From positions 1 through 64,000 of the forward strand of contig JAUYCX010000035.1 of NCBI GenBank assembly GCA_030692045.1: 64,000 bases of DNA, written 5' to 3'. Origin of the DNA: Candidatus Omnitrophota bacterium (GTDB lineage: Bacteria > Omnitrophota > Gorgyraeia > JAUYCX01). A program made the translations under genes and the position numbers. Of this stretch, positions 9,138 through 19,347 are shown piece after piece; within the stretch, counting starts at the first letter, position 1, and every line of letters starts with the position of its first letter. A model generated the notes under the pieces. That model worked only from the letters and a program-made list of their open reading frames with translations. It had not been told where the DNA came from and searched no databases.

Positions 9138-9698
9138 ATGAATTTTCTTTTGGAAAGGCATAAAAATTTAATTATCGCACTTTTCCTAATACTGCTTTTT
9201 ATTTTAGATTTTACACTTCTTATGGGCCCACAAATTAGAATCTTAAGAAAGATAGGCGCCAAGGTTTTAGTTCTAAGTAGTGATTTAAGAAAAGCAAAAA
9301 AGGATATCGCCTCTCAAAAAGAATTTAAAGATAAATTGACCCTTTTAAAAGGTAAAATAGAGGAAATTGGAGCAAGTGTTAAGCCTGAAGAAGAGTTGCC
9401 CTCTATTCTGGATACTATTTCACGTACAGCCAATCGCACCTCTGTTAAAATTACACAACTTAAACCTCTCAAGGAGGAAAGAACAGTTGTTCTAAAAACC
9501 GGGAAAACTTTATTTTATCAAATTCCCGTATTGATTGATGTACGCTGTGGCTATCATGAATTGGGAAAGTTTTTAAATGAACTAGAGAGGGGAGACTTAT
9601 TTTTGAAAATAATCGCTTTGGAAGTTACAACCAATCAAGATGATATCCTGCATCATTTAGTAAGGCTGACTATTCAATTATTCGTGTTAGGCAAATGA
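9138..9698 (+). CDS. pilO: PilO-like pilus assembly protein
   Basis: N-terminal TM, coiled coil, then ferredoxin-like PilO domain region (PSILDTISRTANRTSVKITQLKP); synteny. Confidence 0.82.
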   Translation: MNFLLERHKNLIIALFLILLFILDFTLLMGPQIRILRKIGAKVLVLSSDLRKAKKDIASQKEFKDKLTLLKGKIEEIGASVKPEEELPSILDTISRTANRTSVKITQLKPLKEERTVVLKTGKTLFYQIPVLIDVRCGYHELGKFLNELERGDLFLKIIALEVTTNQDDILHHLVRLTIQLFVLGK

Positions 9699-10045
9699 AG
9701 ATTAAAACAATATTTTTGATATTTTTTATGGGGAGTTGTGCTTTGGTTTATTCCCAGGCTGATTTTATTTATGACAGCAAAGGAAGACGCGACCCATTTT
9801 TGCCTTTGGTTAGTAAAGAAGGCTACATTATAAATCGCGAAACAGAAATTTTGGCTTCAGATATGAATCTGGAGGGAATAATTTATGACCCTAGGGGAAA
9901 GAGCTTAGCTATTATTAATGGTACGGTCTTAAAAATTGGTGACACAATTGGTAATTACAGTATAATAGAAATAGAAAAAAATAAAGTTACATTATCATGG
10001 GGTAATGAGAAAATTATTTTAGAGTTAAAGCAGGAGGGCAAATGA
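9695..10045 (+). CDS. PilP-like pilus lipoprotein/periplasmic protein
   Basis: 'RRDPFLPL' motif and short beta domain as in PilP; synteny. Confidence 0.7.
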   Translation: MKIKTIFLIFFMGSCALVYSQADFIYDSKGRRDPFLPLVSKEGYIINRETEILASDMNLEGIIYDPRGKSLAIINGTVLKIGDTIGNYSIIEIEKNKVTLSWGNEKIILELKQEGK

Positions 10046-11400
10046 AGAATAATATGCTTAGGGTTTTTACAATAACCTTATTATTTTTTCTTATTGCTTG
10101 TTTAGCCAAAGCACAAGAGCCAGCGCAAAAAACAGATGAAACCGCTGCAAAACTTCCAGCTGTGGAAGAGTTGGTTGTGACTACGCCTGGAAATGTAACA
10201 TTGGATTTTCGCGATGCAGATATAAGAAATGTCTTAAGAATTATTTCGTATAAAAGCGGTGTTAACATTGTTCCAGGGCCTGATGTTACAGGTTTAATTA
10301 CCATACAGCTTACAGATGTTCCGTGGGAAAAGGCATTGGATGTTATCCTTAAAACTTACGGTTATGGTTATGAGCGTCAGGGTAATATTATTACTGTCAG
10401 CACCTTTGAAAAACTTTCAGAAAAAAGAAAGATTGAAAAAGAATTAGCAGAACAAGAACCCTTGGTTACCGAGGTTTTTATTTTAAGTTATGCTAAATCA
10501 AAAGATCTTATGGCATCGCTTAAAGAGATGCTTACAACCCGCGGCAGGATAAATGTGGATGAACGTACAAATACAATTATTGTTACTGATAACACAACAA
10601 ACATGGAAAGAATAAGGTCAATTATGCCAAATCTGGATGCTGTAACTCCTCAGGTCTTGATTGAGGCAAAGGTTGTGGAAACCAGAATTGATAGTTCTGA
10701 TAAGTTAGGCATTGACTGGACTGCTAAAGCCACAGCCTCACTGCCGCAGCGACCCGTTCTGTTTCCATTCGATAGTTCTTCCACCAGTAGATACGCACCG
10801 GATAACTTTCCCTCAGCTACTTCCACAGAATTTAAATTCGGAACTTTAAATTTTAGTCAATTTCAAGCGGTGTTAGAATTATTAAGCTCAAGAACAGACA
10901 CAAATATTTTATCCAATCCGCGCATTGTAACATTGGATAACCAGACAGCCTCCATAACTGTAGGTACAAAATGGCCTATTGCACAGTACACCTATAACGC
11001 TGATCAGGCAAAATGGCAGGTTTCTGGCTGGGAGTATTTGGATTTTGGAATTTTATTAAAAGTAACTCCACATGTAAATAAAGAGGGGTTTGTGACTTTG
11101 GATGTTGCTCCCGAGGTTAGCGAGCAAAATGGTTCGGTTACTTTCGAGACGGCAACCATACCAATTCTAACTACTCAAGAGACATCCACACGGGTAATGA
11201 TTAAAGACGGAGAAACATTAATAATTGCAGGGCTGTTGAAGGATAAAACAATCGCCACCAAGAAAAAAATACCCTTTTTGGGTGATATTCCAATTGTGGG
11301 GCTAATTTTTCAGAAAAGAGAAAATACGATAGAAAAGAAAGACCTCCTTATCTTTATTACGCCTCATATCATTACTCCAGTTGCAACGCCTAAAGCATAA
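10042..11400 (+). CDS. pilQ: Type IV pilus secretin PilQ (compact form)
   Basis: VTLDFRDADIRNVLRIISYKSGVNIVPGPDVTG (STN/N0) and secretin C-terminal domain (NILSNPRIVTLDNQTASITVGTKWP; KKKIPFLGDIPIVGLIFQ). Confidence 0.93.
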   Translation: MKNNMLRVFTITLLFFLIACLAKAQEPAQKTDETAAKLPAVEELVVTTPGNVTLDFRDADIRNVLRIISYKSGVNIVPGPDVTGLITIQLTDVPWEKALDVILKTYGYGYERQGNIITVSTFEKLSEKRKIEKELAEQEPLVTEVFILSYAKSKDLMASLKEMLTTRGRINVDERTNTIIVTDNTTNMERIRSIMPNLDAVTPQVLIEAKVVETRIDSSDKLGIDWTAKATASLPQRPVLFPFDSSSTSRYAPDNFPSATSTEFKFGTLNFSQFQAVLELLSSRTDTNILSNPRIVTLDNQTASITVGTKWPIAQYTYNADQAKWQVSGWEYLDFGILLKVTPHVNKEGFVTLDVAPEVSEQNGSVTFETATIPILTTQETSTRVMIKDGETLIIAGLLKDKTIATKKKIPFLGDIPIVGLIFQKRENTIEKKDLLIFITPHIITPVATPKA

Positions 11401-11483
11401 ATTTTAGAAATCAAATTTTTCTTCTGTTTATTCGAAAGGCGCTTCATTTTATTTTGACAAAAATAGCGTGAAAATTTATTCAT

Positions 11484-12797
11484 ATGAGTAAAGATATACT
11501 TATTAACATTAAGCCTAAGGAAAAACGTGTAGCCGTGGTTAAAGAGGGCAAACTTGAGGAGTTTTACTTAGAGTTATCAGGGGACACTTCGCTATTAGGC
11601 AATATCTACAAGGGAAGGATTGATTCTGTTGTTCCTTCAATTAATGCCGCTTTTGTAGATATTGGTATTGGGAAGAATGGTTTTTTATATCTAACAGAAA
11701 TGTCCAATCCTTTATTAGAAGAAGAGACGTCTTTGACTCAGAAATTCTTAAATAAAATTTTGAAAAAGAAAACCAATGTGGCGACTGGTAGACTAAGATT
11801 TGTTAAGGGTGATGAAGTTTTGGTTCAGGTTGTTAAAGAGCCGTTTGGCACAAAGGGGCCAAGATTAACTACCCACATTAGTTTGGCTGGCAGATTCTTA
11901 GTATTAATGTCACAGGATAAGCCAGCAGGAGTTTCGCGCAGGATTGATTCGCTGGATGAGCGCAGGCGCCTGCGGCAAATCTTATCTGATTTAAGATTCG
12001 CTGAAGGGGTGGGCTTTATTGTAAGAACTGCCTCTTTAGGAAAGGGTAAAAGAGAACTTATACGCGATGCAAAATTTCTCTTTAAAATGTGGCTAAGAAT
12101 TAAATCATCTGCCAAGAATCAGAAGGCTCCAGCCTTAATTTATAAAGAATACGATCTTATGTGGAGGGTTGTTCGCGACTATTTTTCTGAAGATATAGAC
12201 GGCATTTATATTGATTCTAAGCTTGAGTTCTTGAAGTTTTTGCGTTTTGTAAAGACATTAATCGGGCCACATTTGATAAAAAAGATTCATTTTTACAAAG
12301 AAAACCTTCCCTTATTTGAAGCCAAAGGTATAGAGAATGAGATAAAAAAGATATACGAGAGAAAGATTTTCTTAAAGTCAGGTGCCTACATTGTTATTGA
12401 ACCAACAGAAGGGCTAACAGTTGTAGATGTCAACAGCGGCAAATTCAAATCTCAGTTAGACCCAGAGACTGCTGCTTTTCAGGTAAATATTGAGGTAGCT
12501 TCTGAGATTGCCAGGCAGATTAGACTTAGGGATATAGGCGGAATAATTGTTATTGATTTTATTGATATGGCAAAAGAATCTCACCGAAAGGCAGTATTTG
12601 AAACTTTAAAGCAGGCTTTATCTTTTGACCGTGCAAAAACAGAAGTTCAAGGAATTTCCAATCTGGGTTTAGTTGAGATGACCAGAGAGCGAACTGGAAA
12701 AACTTTAGAATCTAAGTCTTTTGAGGATTGTCCACATTGCAAAGGAACTGGGAAAATAAAAATAAATGAGGACATAACTTATGGAGTCCGACACTAA
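11484..12797 (+). CDS. rng: Ribonuclease G/E family protein
   Basis: S1-like N-terminus, [42 protein letters not shown]-type motif, C-terminal CPHCKGTG zinc link. Confidence 0.93.
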   Translation: [437 protein letters not shown]

Positions 12798-12834
12798 ATC
12801 AATGGCGGACGACATGACTTGTGTCGTCATTGAA
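12764..12834. repeat. Junction element, short copy E3 (termini plus one hairpin, no core)
   Basis: TAAATGAGGACATAACTTATGGAGTCCG...TGGCGGACGACATGACTTGTGTCGTCATTGAAG; shares both termini with E1. Confidence 0.75.
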
Positions 12835-12847
12835 GGAGGATTTTAAA

Positions 12848-13165
12848 ATGTATGCTATTGTTCAAATAGGCCAAAGCCAGTACATGGTAAAAAAGGGCGA
12901 TACAATTGCAATAGATCGTCTGGATGATAAAGAGGGTAAGAGTGTTAATTTTGACAAGGTGATTTTATTGTGTAGTGGTAAAAGTGAAGTAAATATTGGT
13001 CAGCCATATTTAAAAGGCATAAAGGTAAACGCTGAAGTTTTGCGACATTTTGACGGAAAAAAGAAAATCGCTTTTAAATATAAACGTAGAAAGCATTACT
13101 ATCGAAAACATGGACACAGACAGCTCTTAACTCAGCTTAAGATTATAGATATCTCGGAAAAATAA
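12848..13165 (+). CDS. rplU: 50S ribosomal protein L21
   Basis: MYAIVQIGQSQYMVKKGDTIAIDRL...KYKRRKHYYRKHGHRQLLTQLKI; true start 12848 after AGGAGG. Confidence 0.95.
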   Translation: MYAIVQIGQSQYMVKKGDTIAIDRLDDKEGKSVNFDKVILLCSGKSEVNIGQPYLKGIKVNAEVLRHFDGKKKIAFKYKRRKHYYRKHGHRQLLTQLKIIDISEK

Positions 13166-13169
13166 TTCA

Positions 13170-14150
13170 ATGCCATTTGTAGACGAAGCTCGGATTTTTA
13201 TTAAGGCTGGTGACGGTGGAAAGGGTTGCAGAAGTTTTTATCGCGATAAGTTTGGTCGCTATCCTAAGCCAGATGGAGGAGATGGCGGAGAGGGTCAGGA
13301 TATAGTTTTTTTAACAGATTCCAATGTGTATACGCTATTAGATTTTCAATTTCGCCAACACTTTTTAGGAGAAAAGGGTGGAAATGGCGGCAGTAACAGC
13401 AAAAAAGGAAAAGACCAACCAGATTGTGTTATCAAGGTGCCAATTGGCACAACCATAAAAGACTTAAACACAAATTGCATTTTGCGGGATTTAAATAGAG
13501 CCGGTCAAAGATTAATCGCTGCAAAAGGAGGAATGGGCGGCAAGGGGAATATTCATCGTGATGAACCCACGCCTCCACAGCCAGGAGAAGAAAAAACCCT
13601 TTTATTAGAGTTAAAATTAATTGCTGATTGTGGTATAGTAGGATTTCCCAATGCAGGTAAATCCAGCTTAATTAACGCAATAACATCCTCTAAATCTAAG
13701 GTTGCCGATTACCCTTTTACCACAAAAGAGCCAAGATTAGGTGTTATAAAAAGCGATGAATATAGTATTGTAATTGCTGATTTACCAGGATTAATTGAGG
13801 GCGCTCATGAAGGAAAAGGATTAGGTTTGAAATTTTTAAAACACGCAAAGCGGACTAAAGTTTTAATACATCTTCTGGATATGGCAGGCGTAGATGGAAG
13901 AAACCCCATTGATGATTTTAAAGAATTAAATCAGGAGTTAAAATTTTTTAGCCAGGATTTAAGTGCAAAGCCACAAATAATTGTGGCTAATAAAATGGAT
14001 TTGCCGCAAGCCCAAATTAATTTAAGGGTTTTCTTGTCCAAGATTAAAAAAAAAGTATTTGTTATTTCGGCAAAGAATAAAGAGGGTTTAACTGTTTTAG
14101 TCGATGCTTTGAAGAAAAAAATATGCAAAGAAAATTCTCTCATAAAATAA
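13170..14150 (+). CDS. obgE: GTPase Obg/CgtA
   Basis: MPFVDEARIFIKAGDGGKGCRSFYRDKF and GFPNAGKSSLINAIT G1 motif. Confidence 0.96.
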   Translation: MPFVDEARIFIKAGDGGKGCRSFYRDKFGRYPKPDGGDGGEGQDIVFLTDSNVYTLLDFQFRQHFLGEKGGNGGSNSKKGKDQPDCVIKVPIGTTIKDLNTNCILRDLNRAGQRLIAAKGGMGGKGNIHRDEPTPPQPGEEKTLLLELKLIADCGIVGFPNAGKSSLINAITSSKSKVADYPFTTKEPRLGVIKSDEYSIVIADLPGLIEGAHEGKGLGLKFLKHAKRTKVLIHLLDMAGVDGRNPIDDFKELNQELKFFSQDLSAKPQIIVANKMDLPQAQINLRVFLSKIKKKVFVISAKNKEGLTVLVDALKKKICKENSLIK

Positions 14151-15214
14151 AGCGTATAGTTGTAAAAGTTGGCACGAGTGTTCTGGCAAATAATAAGTTT
14201 GAAATTGATGGCCGGCGATTGAAAAATGTGGTTGAGGGTATCTGTGATTTGATAAAGCAAGGCCTTGAAGTTATACTGGTTAGCTCAGGGGCTGTAGTAT
14301 CAGGCATGTCAATATTAGGCATTAAATGCCGTCCGCAGGGTTTAGCTTGCATTCAAGCAACTGCCGCTTGCGGTCAGCTGATTTTAATGCGCAGGTACAG
14401 TGATTTATTCAAACAAAAGAAAATAAACTGCGGACAAATTCTGTTAACCTGGGATGATTTTGACTCTCGAGAGCGTTATCTAAATGCCAAAAATACTATA
14501 CTTTCACTTTTAGAATATAAAACCCTGCCCATAATTAATGAAAATGATACAGTTTCAACAGAGGAGATAAAATTTGGGGACAATGATAGATTGTCAGCTT
14601 TGGTTGCCTGTATGGTTGAGGCTGATTTGTTGATTGTGCTTTCAGACGTGGATGGTATCTACGAGATAAAGAATAGCAAAAGCCACATAATTGAACAGGT
14701 TACAGAACTTAATTCTTCCATACAGAACCTGGCTAAAGATACACTAAAGAAACAGATTTCCAAAGGCGGTATGAGAACAAAATTAGAGGCAGCAAAGATT
14801 GTAACTGAATCAGGTATTGATTGTATAGTGGCCAATGGTAAAATCAAAGGCATTCTTAAAAAATTAGTTTCAGGAGAAATAATTGGAACGCATATTCTAT
14901 CTAAGGCAAGAACAATTGGCGCAAAAAAACGTTGGATTGCCTTTGGTACGAAACCTAAAGGTAAGATTTATATTGATGATGGTTGTAAACAAGCACTTTT
15001 AAACAAAGGCAAAAGTCTGCTTGCACCCGGAATAATTAGGGCTGAAGGAAATTTTTCAGCTGGCGATATAGTTAGTATCATTGATAAAGATGGATTTGAG
15101 TTGGGTAGGGGGCTGGTTCATTATTCTCAAAGCGATTTAGAAAGGAATAGAGGAAATAAATTCCATAACGAGGTAATTCATCGCAATAATTTAGTTTTGA
15201 CTCAAGGAAAATGA
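14123..15214 (+). CDS. proB: Glutamate 5-kinase
   Basis: IVVKVGTSVLA, FGDNDRLSALVA motif, C-terminal PUA region; followed by proA. Confidence 0.95.
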   Translation: MQRKFSHKIKRIVVKVGTSVLANNKFEIDGRRLKNVVEGICDLIKQGLEVILVSSGAVVSGMSILGIKCRPQGLACIQATAACGQLILMRRYSDLFKQKKINCGQILLTWDDFDSRERYLNAKNTILSLLEYKTLPIINENDTVSTEEIKFGDNDRLSALVACMVEADLLIVLSDVDGIYEIKNSKSHIIEQVTELNSSIQNLAKDTLKKQISKGGMRTKLEAAKIVTESGIDCIVANGKIKGILKKLVSGEIIGTHILSKARTIGAKKRWIAFGTKPKGKIYIDDGCKQALLNKGKSLLAPGIIRAEGNFSAGDIVSIIDKDGFELGRGLVHYSQSDLERNRGNKFHNEVIHRNNLVLTQGK

Positions 15215-16476
15215 AGATGTCATTAAAAGAACAAATTTTAAAAATAGCTAAACAAGCTAAACAATCCTCCAACAAACTGGCTTTGCTAAGTCGTGAAACT
15301 AAGGATGGGGTTTTAAAAGATATGGCCAGTAACCTAGAAGAAAACAAAGAAGCTATAATCCAAGCTAACCAAAAAGACCTAAGATTAGCTAAGCTTAAAA
15401 AATACTCACAAGCAATCATTGACAGACTTACTCTAAACGACAAACGCATTAGCCAGATGGCAGATTCTTTAAGAGAGGTGGCTAATTTAGCCAATCCCGT
15501 GGGAGAGGTTATGCGTTCTTGGACTATGCCTAACGGTCTTTTAATAAAAAAGGTGCGTGTGCCAATTGGTACAGTTGGAATAATCTATGAATCTCGTCCA
15601 GATGTGACAGCAGATTGTATTGGTTTATGCCTAAAATCAGGAAATAGTGTAATCTTAAAAGGCGGAAGCGAAGCTTTAAATTCAAATCTGGCGATATTTA
15701 AGTGCCTTCGAGACGCTCTAATTAAACACAAAATTCCAGAGGCTGCCATAAATTTAATTTCCACAACTGATAGAAAGGCGCTAGATTTTTTATTAAGGAT
15801 GGATAGTTTTGTAGACTTAATTATTCCTCGAGGAGGAGAAGGTTTAATTAGAAAAGTGGTAAAGAAATCCCGCATACCCGTTGTAAAGCATTATAAAGGA
15901 ATATGCCATGTTTATGTAGATTCTGATGCAGATTTAAATATGGCAGAAAATATTTGTTTAAATGCCAAGGTACAAAGGCCAGGAGTTTGCAATGCTATGG
16001 AAAGTATGCTGGTACATCGCGATATAGCTATAAGGTTTCTGCCGGGAATGATTAAAAAGTTACAAGAATCCAGCGTGGAAATAAGGGGTTGTCCAGTAAC
16101 TCGTAAAATTGTTAAGGCAAAAATAAAATTAGCTACTGTTAAAGACTACGCAACTGAATATTTAGATTTAATCTTGTCTGTAAAGGTAGTCGAAAGCTTA
16201 GATGCGGCAATTGAACACGTCAATAAGTATGGAACGCACCACTCAGATTCTATTGTAACCGACGACGAGACTTCTGCCAATGAATTCTTAAAGCGGGTGG
16301 ATTCTGCCTGTGTTTATGTAAATGCCTCAACCCGATTTACCGATGGAAATCAATTTGGCATGGGAGCAGAGATTGGCATAAGCACCGATAAAATACACGC
16401 CAGAGGTCCTATGGCATTAGAGGAATTGTGTAGCTACAAATACCAAATTTATGGTAGCGGTCAAATAAGGCAATGA
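15211..16476 (+). CDS. proA: Gamma-glutamyl phosphate reductase
   Basis: RVPIGTVGIIYESRPDVTADCIGLCLKSGNSVILKGGSEA; GADIGISTDKIHARGPM-like C-terminus. Confidence 0.96.
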   Translation: MKMSLKEQILKIAKQAKQSSNKLALLSRETKDGVLKDMASNLEENKEAIIQANQKDLRLAKLKKYSQAIIDRLTLNDKRISQMADSLREVANLANPVGEVMRSWTMPNGLLIKKVRVPIGTVGIIYESRPDVTADCIGLCLKSGNSVILKGGSEALNSNLAIFKCLRDALIKHKIPEAAINLISTTDRKALDFLLRMDSFVDLIIPRGGEGLIRKVVKKSRIPVVKHYKGICHVYVDSDADLNMAENICLNAKVQRPGVCNAMESMLVHRDIAIRFLPGMIKKLQESSVEIRGCPVTRKIVKAKIKLATVKDYATEYLDLILSVKVVESLDAAIEHVNKYGTHHSDSIVTDDETSANEFLKRVDSACVYVNASTRFTDGNQFGMGAEIGISTDKIHARGPMALEELCSYKYQIYGSGQIRQ

Positions 16477-17045
16477 CAAGAATTGGGATATTTGGGGGCA
16501 CATTTAACCCCATTCATTTAGGACATCTGATAATTGCACAGAAGGTTTTAGAAAACCTTGACCTAAAGAGGATAATTTTTGTGCCATGTTACATACCTGC
16601 GCATAAGAGCAAAAAAAAATTAGTAGATGCACAGGATAGGTTTAAGATGGTTTCTCTGGCAATTGAGGGTAATTCTCGTTTTAAGGTCTCCAGTTGGGAG
16701 ATTAAACAAAAAGCTACCTCCTACACTATTGATACGCTAAAACATTTTAAAAACAAATTAGGAAAGAATGCCTTATTATTTTTTATTATCGGGTCAGACA
16801 GCTTGAAGGAATTGATGAAATGGAAGGATGTAAAGGGTATTTTAAAATTGGTAAGGCTTGTGGTAGTAAATCGTCCTGGTTATAATTTTAGAAAGCTTCC
16901 CAGAGGTTTTATCAAGGTTTCAATTCCAGGAATTGATATCTCCTCATCTTTAATACGAAAGCGCCTTTCCCAAAGTAAAAGCGTTGATTATTTTTTAAGC
17001 GATAAGGTTAGTGAGTATATCAAGAAAAAAAGGCTTTATGTTTAA
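16473..17045 (+). CDS. nadD: Nicotinate-nucleotide adenylyltransferase
   Basis: IGIFGGTFNPIHLGHLIIAQ and ISSSLIRKRL motifs. Confidence 0.95.
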   Translation: MTRIGIFGGTFNPIHLGHLIIAQKVLENLDLKRIIFVPCYIPAHKSKKKLVDAQDRFKMVSLAIEGNSRFKVSSWEIKQKATSYTIDTLKHFKNKLGKNALLFFIIGSDSLKELMKWKDVKGILKLVRLVVVNRPGYNFRKLPRGFIKVSIPGIDISSSLIRKRLSQSKSVDYFLSDKVSEYIKKKRLYV

Positions 17046-17070
17046 GTTTAATCAATTTTAGGTTTAGAAA

Positions 17071-18489
17071 ATGAGTCATAAAAAAGCTATAAAATTTGGC
17101 ACTGATGGCTGGCGGGGTGTAATCTCTGAGGATTTTACATTTGAGAATGTAAGGGTTGTGGCTCAAGCAATAAGTGATTGGATTAATAAAAAATCAACCA
17201 CAAAAGAAAGAGCTAAGAAGGTGGTGGTAGGTTTTGATACGCGTTTTCTTTCAGAAGAGTATGCAAAGACCGCGGCTTCAGTTTTAGCTGCAAATGGAAT
17301 TTTTGTTAGCTTATCCAATAAGCCCACTCCTACTCCTACCGTTAGTTTTAGTGTTGCAAAAAATGGGTTTGACGCAGGGGTAATGATTACAGCCAGCCAT
17401 AATCCTGCCCAGTTTAATGGCATTAAAATTAAAACCTCAACTGGCGCAGCAGCTCCTACTAGCGTTACTGAAACTGTGGAAAAATTTCTTTTTAAAAACA
17501 GGGTTAAGGTGTTAGACTTAAATAAAGCAATTATTTCAAAACGAATTAAGGTGCAAGATTTAACCAGGGATTATGTGGATTTTTTAAGGGGCTATATAAA
17601 TTTAAAGAAGATTAAAAAACATAAGTTTAAGGTCTTGGTCGACGCTATGCACGGAAGCGGAGATAATTTTATTGCAGAAATTCTTAAAGGTACTTCAATT
17701 CGTTTAAGCGTTATGCGTTCGGAAATAAATCCCTCTTTTGAAGGAAAGCGTCCAGAGCCCACAGTAGAAAACTTAGAAGGGATTTTAAGCATAATGAAGA
17801 AAGAGCCTTTTGATTTAGGGCTTGTTTTAGATGGCGATGCAGACCGTATTGCCGCAGTTGAACCAGGCGGCAGATTTATTCATCCTCAGAAAATTTTAGG
17901 CCTTTTAGCATTACACCTTAACCAAGATAGGCACTTAAACGGCGGAATTGTAAAAACCATTGCTGGAACCAATCTTATTGATAACATTGCTAGAAAGCTT
18001 AGGCTTAAGCTCTATGAAACACCCGTTGGCTTTAAATATATTTCTGATTTAATGGTTAAGCAAGATATTCTTGTCGGGGGTGAAGAGGCAGGTGGCATGG
18101 GTTTTAAAAATTATATTCCAGAAAGAGATGGCATCTTGGCTGGACTTTTGCTTTTGGAGATGATGGTTTACCGAAAGAAATCCATGGAAAAGATAGTTAA
18201 GGAAGTGGAGAATGAATTTGGCCGTTACTATTACCAAAGGGCTGATTTAAAGACGCATCATAAGAATTTAAATTTAGATAGGATTAAAAAAATAAAACAA
18301 ATCTTAGGAAAAAAAGTTATAAGGCTTAAGGATTTCGACGGAATAAAACTTATTTGTGAAGATGAGAGTTGGCTGATGTTTCGTGCCTCTGGCACTGAGT
18401 CTCTGGTTAGGGTTTATGCTGAGGCTAAGTCTAAAAATAAATCAGAGGCGCTTATTAACTTTGGCAAAAAAATAATAAAGTCAGTTTAA
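17071..18489 (+). CDS. Phosphoglucomutase/phosphomannomutase family
   Basis: FGTDGWRGVI, MITASHNPAQFNGIK, DGDADRIAAV and RASGTESLVRVYAEA motifs. Confidence 0.93.
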   Translation: MSHKKAIKFGTDGWRGVISEDFTFENVRVVAQAISDWINKKSTTKERAKKVVVGFDTRFLSEEYAKTAASVLAANGIFVSLSNKPTPTPTVSFSVAKNGFDAGVMITASHNPAQFNGIKIKTSTGAAAPTSVTETVEKFLFKNRVKVLDLNKAIISKRIKVQDLTRDYVDFLRGYINLKKIKKHKFKVLVDAMHGSGDNFIAEILKGTSIRLSVMRSEINPSFEGKRPEPTVENLEGILSIMKKEPFDLGLVLDGDADRIAAVEPGGRFIHPQKILGLLALHLNQDRHLNGGIVKTIAGTNLIDNIARKLRLKLYETPVGFKYISDLMVKQDILVGGEEAGGMGFKNYIPERDGILAGLLLLEMMVYRKKSMEKIVKEVENEFGRYYYQRADLKTHHKNLNLDRIKKIKQILGKKVIRLKDFDGIKLICEDESWLMFRASGTESLVRVYAEAKSKNKSEALINFGKKIIKSV

Positions 18490-18490
18490 T

Positions 18491-19078
18491 ATGCCGCTTT
18501 ATCATATTTTTCGTTTCATATTGATTTTATTATTTAAGATTATTTTTGGTTTAGAGGTTATTGGCGTAGAAAACATTCCCCGTAGGGTAGGGTTTATACT
18601 TGCGAGTAACCATCTTAGTAACCTCGATCCTTTAATCTTGGGCGTTGCTTGTATTCGAGAATTAAATTTTATGGCTAAGGAAGATTTATTTCGCAATTCG
18701 TTTTTTAGCAGTTTACTTGATAATGTAGGCGCTTTTCCTGTAAGAAGAGATTATGTTGATGTTTCTGCCATCAAAGAAGCGATTAGCCGCTTAAAAAGTG
18801 GAGCTGTAGTTTTGGTTTTTCCAGAAGGGACGCGTGGCAGAAGTGAAGATCAGTTGCAGGTTCAATTGGGTGTTGCTTTGTTAGCAAATAAAGCCAATTG
18901 CCCAATTTTACCTGCTTTTATTACTGGCGCAGATAAAGCCATGCCTCGTGGTTCTAAATTTATAAAGCCTACAAAAATAACCGTAAGATTTGGAAGGCTT
19001 TTAAGCTTTGATAAGAATCAGACGTATGAACAGATTGCTAATAAAGTAGGAGATGAAATTATTTCCTTGAAAGTTTAA
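18491..19078 (+). CDS. plsC: 1-acyl-sn-glycerol-3-phosphate acyltransferase
   Basis: NHLSNLDP (HX4D-like) and FPEGTRGRS motifs. Confidence 0.9.
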   Translation: MPLYHIFRFILILLFKIIFGLEVIGVENIPRRVGFILASNHLSNLDPLILGVACIRELNFMAKEDLFRNSFFSSLLDNVGAFPVRRDYVDVSAIKEAISRLKSGAVVLVFPEGTRGRSEDQLQVQLGVALLANKANCPILPAFITGADKAMPRGSKFIKPTKITVRFGRLLSFDKNQTYEQIANKVGDEIISLKV

Positions 19079-19143
19079 TAGAGGCTTAAGCAAAAAATTT
19101 TTTGAAAATCATAAAAAGAATAGGAGGCGGTGAATAATTTAAG

Positions 19144-19347
19144 TAAGGACATAAGTTATCTGTCCGAACTTACCCCACACCCAGCCTCTGGCTGGAAAGT
19201 GCTTGGGGTAAATTTCAATGTTATACAAACCCTTCATCCTAAAGGCTGGGTGAGGGGTTAAATTCGCAGACGCTTAAGACTAAGTAAAATGATAGACGCT
19301 ATAACTTATGCCTGCCGTCAGGCAGGCATAAGTTATCTGCTCATTTA
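19144..19347. repeat. Nested-palindromic junction element, copy E4 (variant core arms)
   Basis: TAAGGACATAAGTTATCTGTCCGAACTTACCCC...GGGGTTAAATTCGCAGACG...CATAAGTTATCTGCTCATTTAAG; includes perfect 16-bp stem ATAACTTATGCCTGCC-GTCA-GGCAGGCATAAGTTAT (19301-19336). Confidence 0.82.

Noticed and set aside
11452-11485. Possible promoter TTGACA-17-TATTCA directly before rng
   Set aside because: The -10 would abut the ATG, placing the TSS inside the ORF; not convincing.
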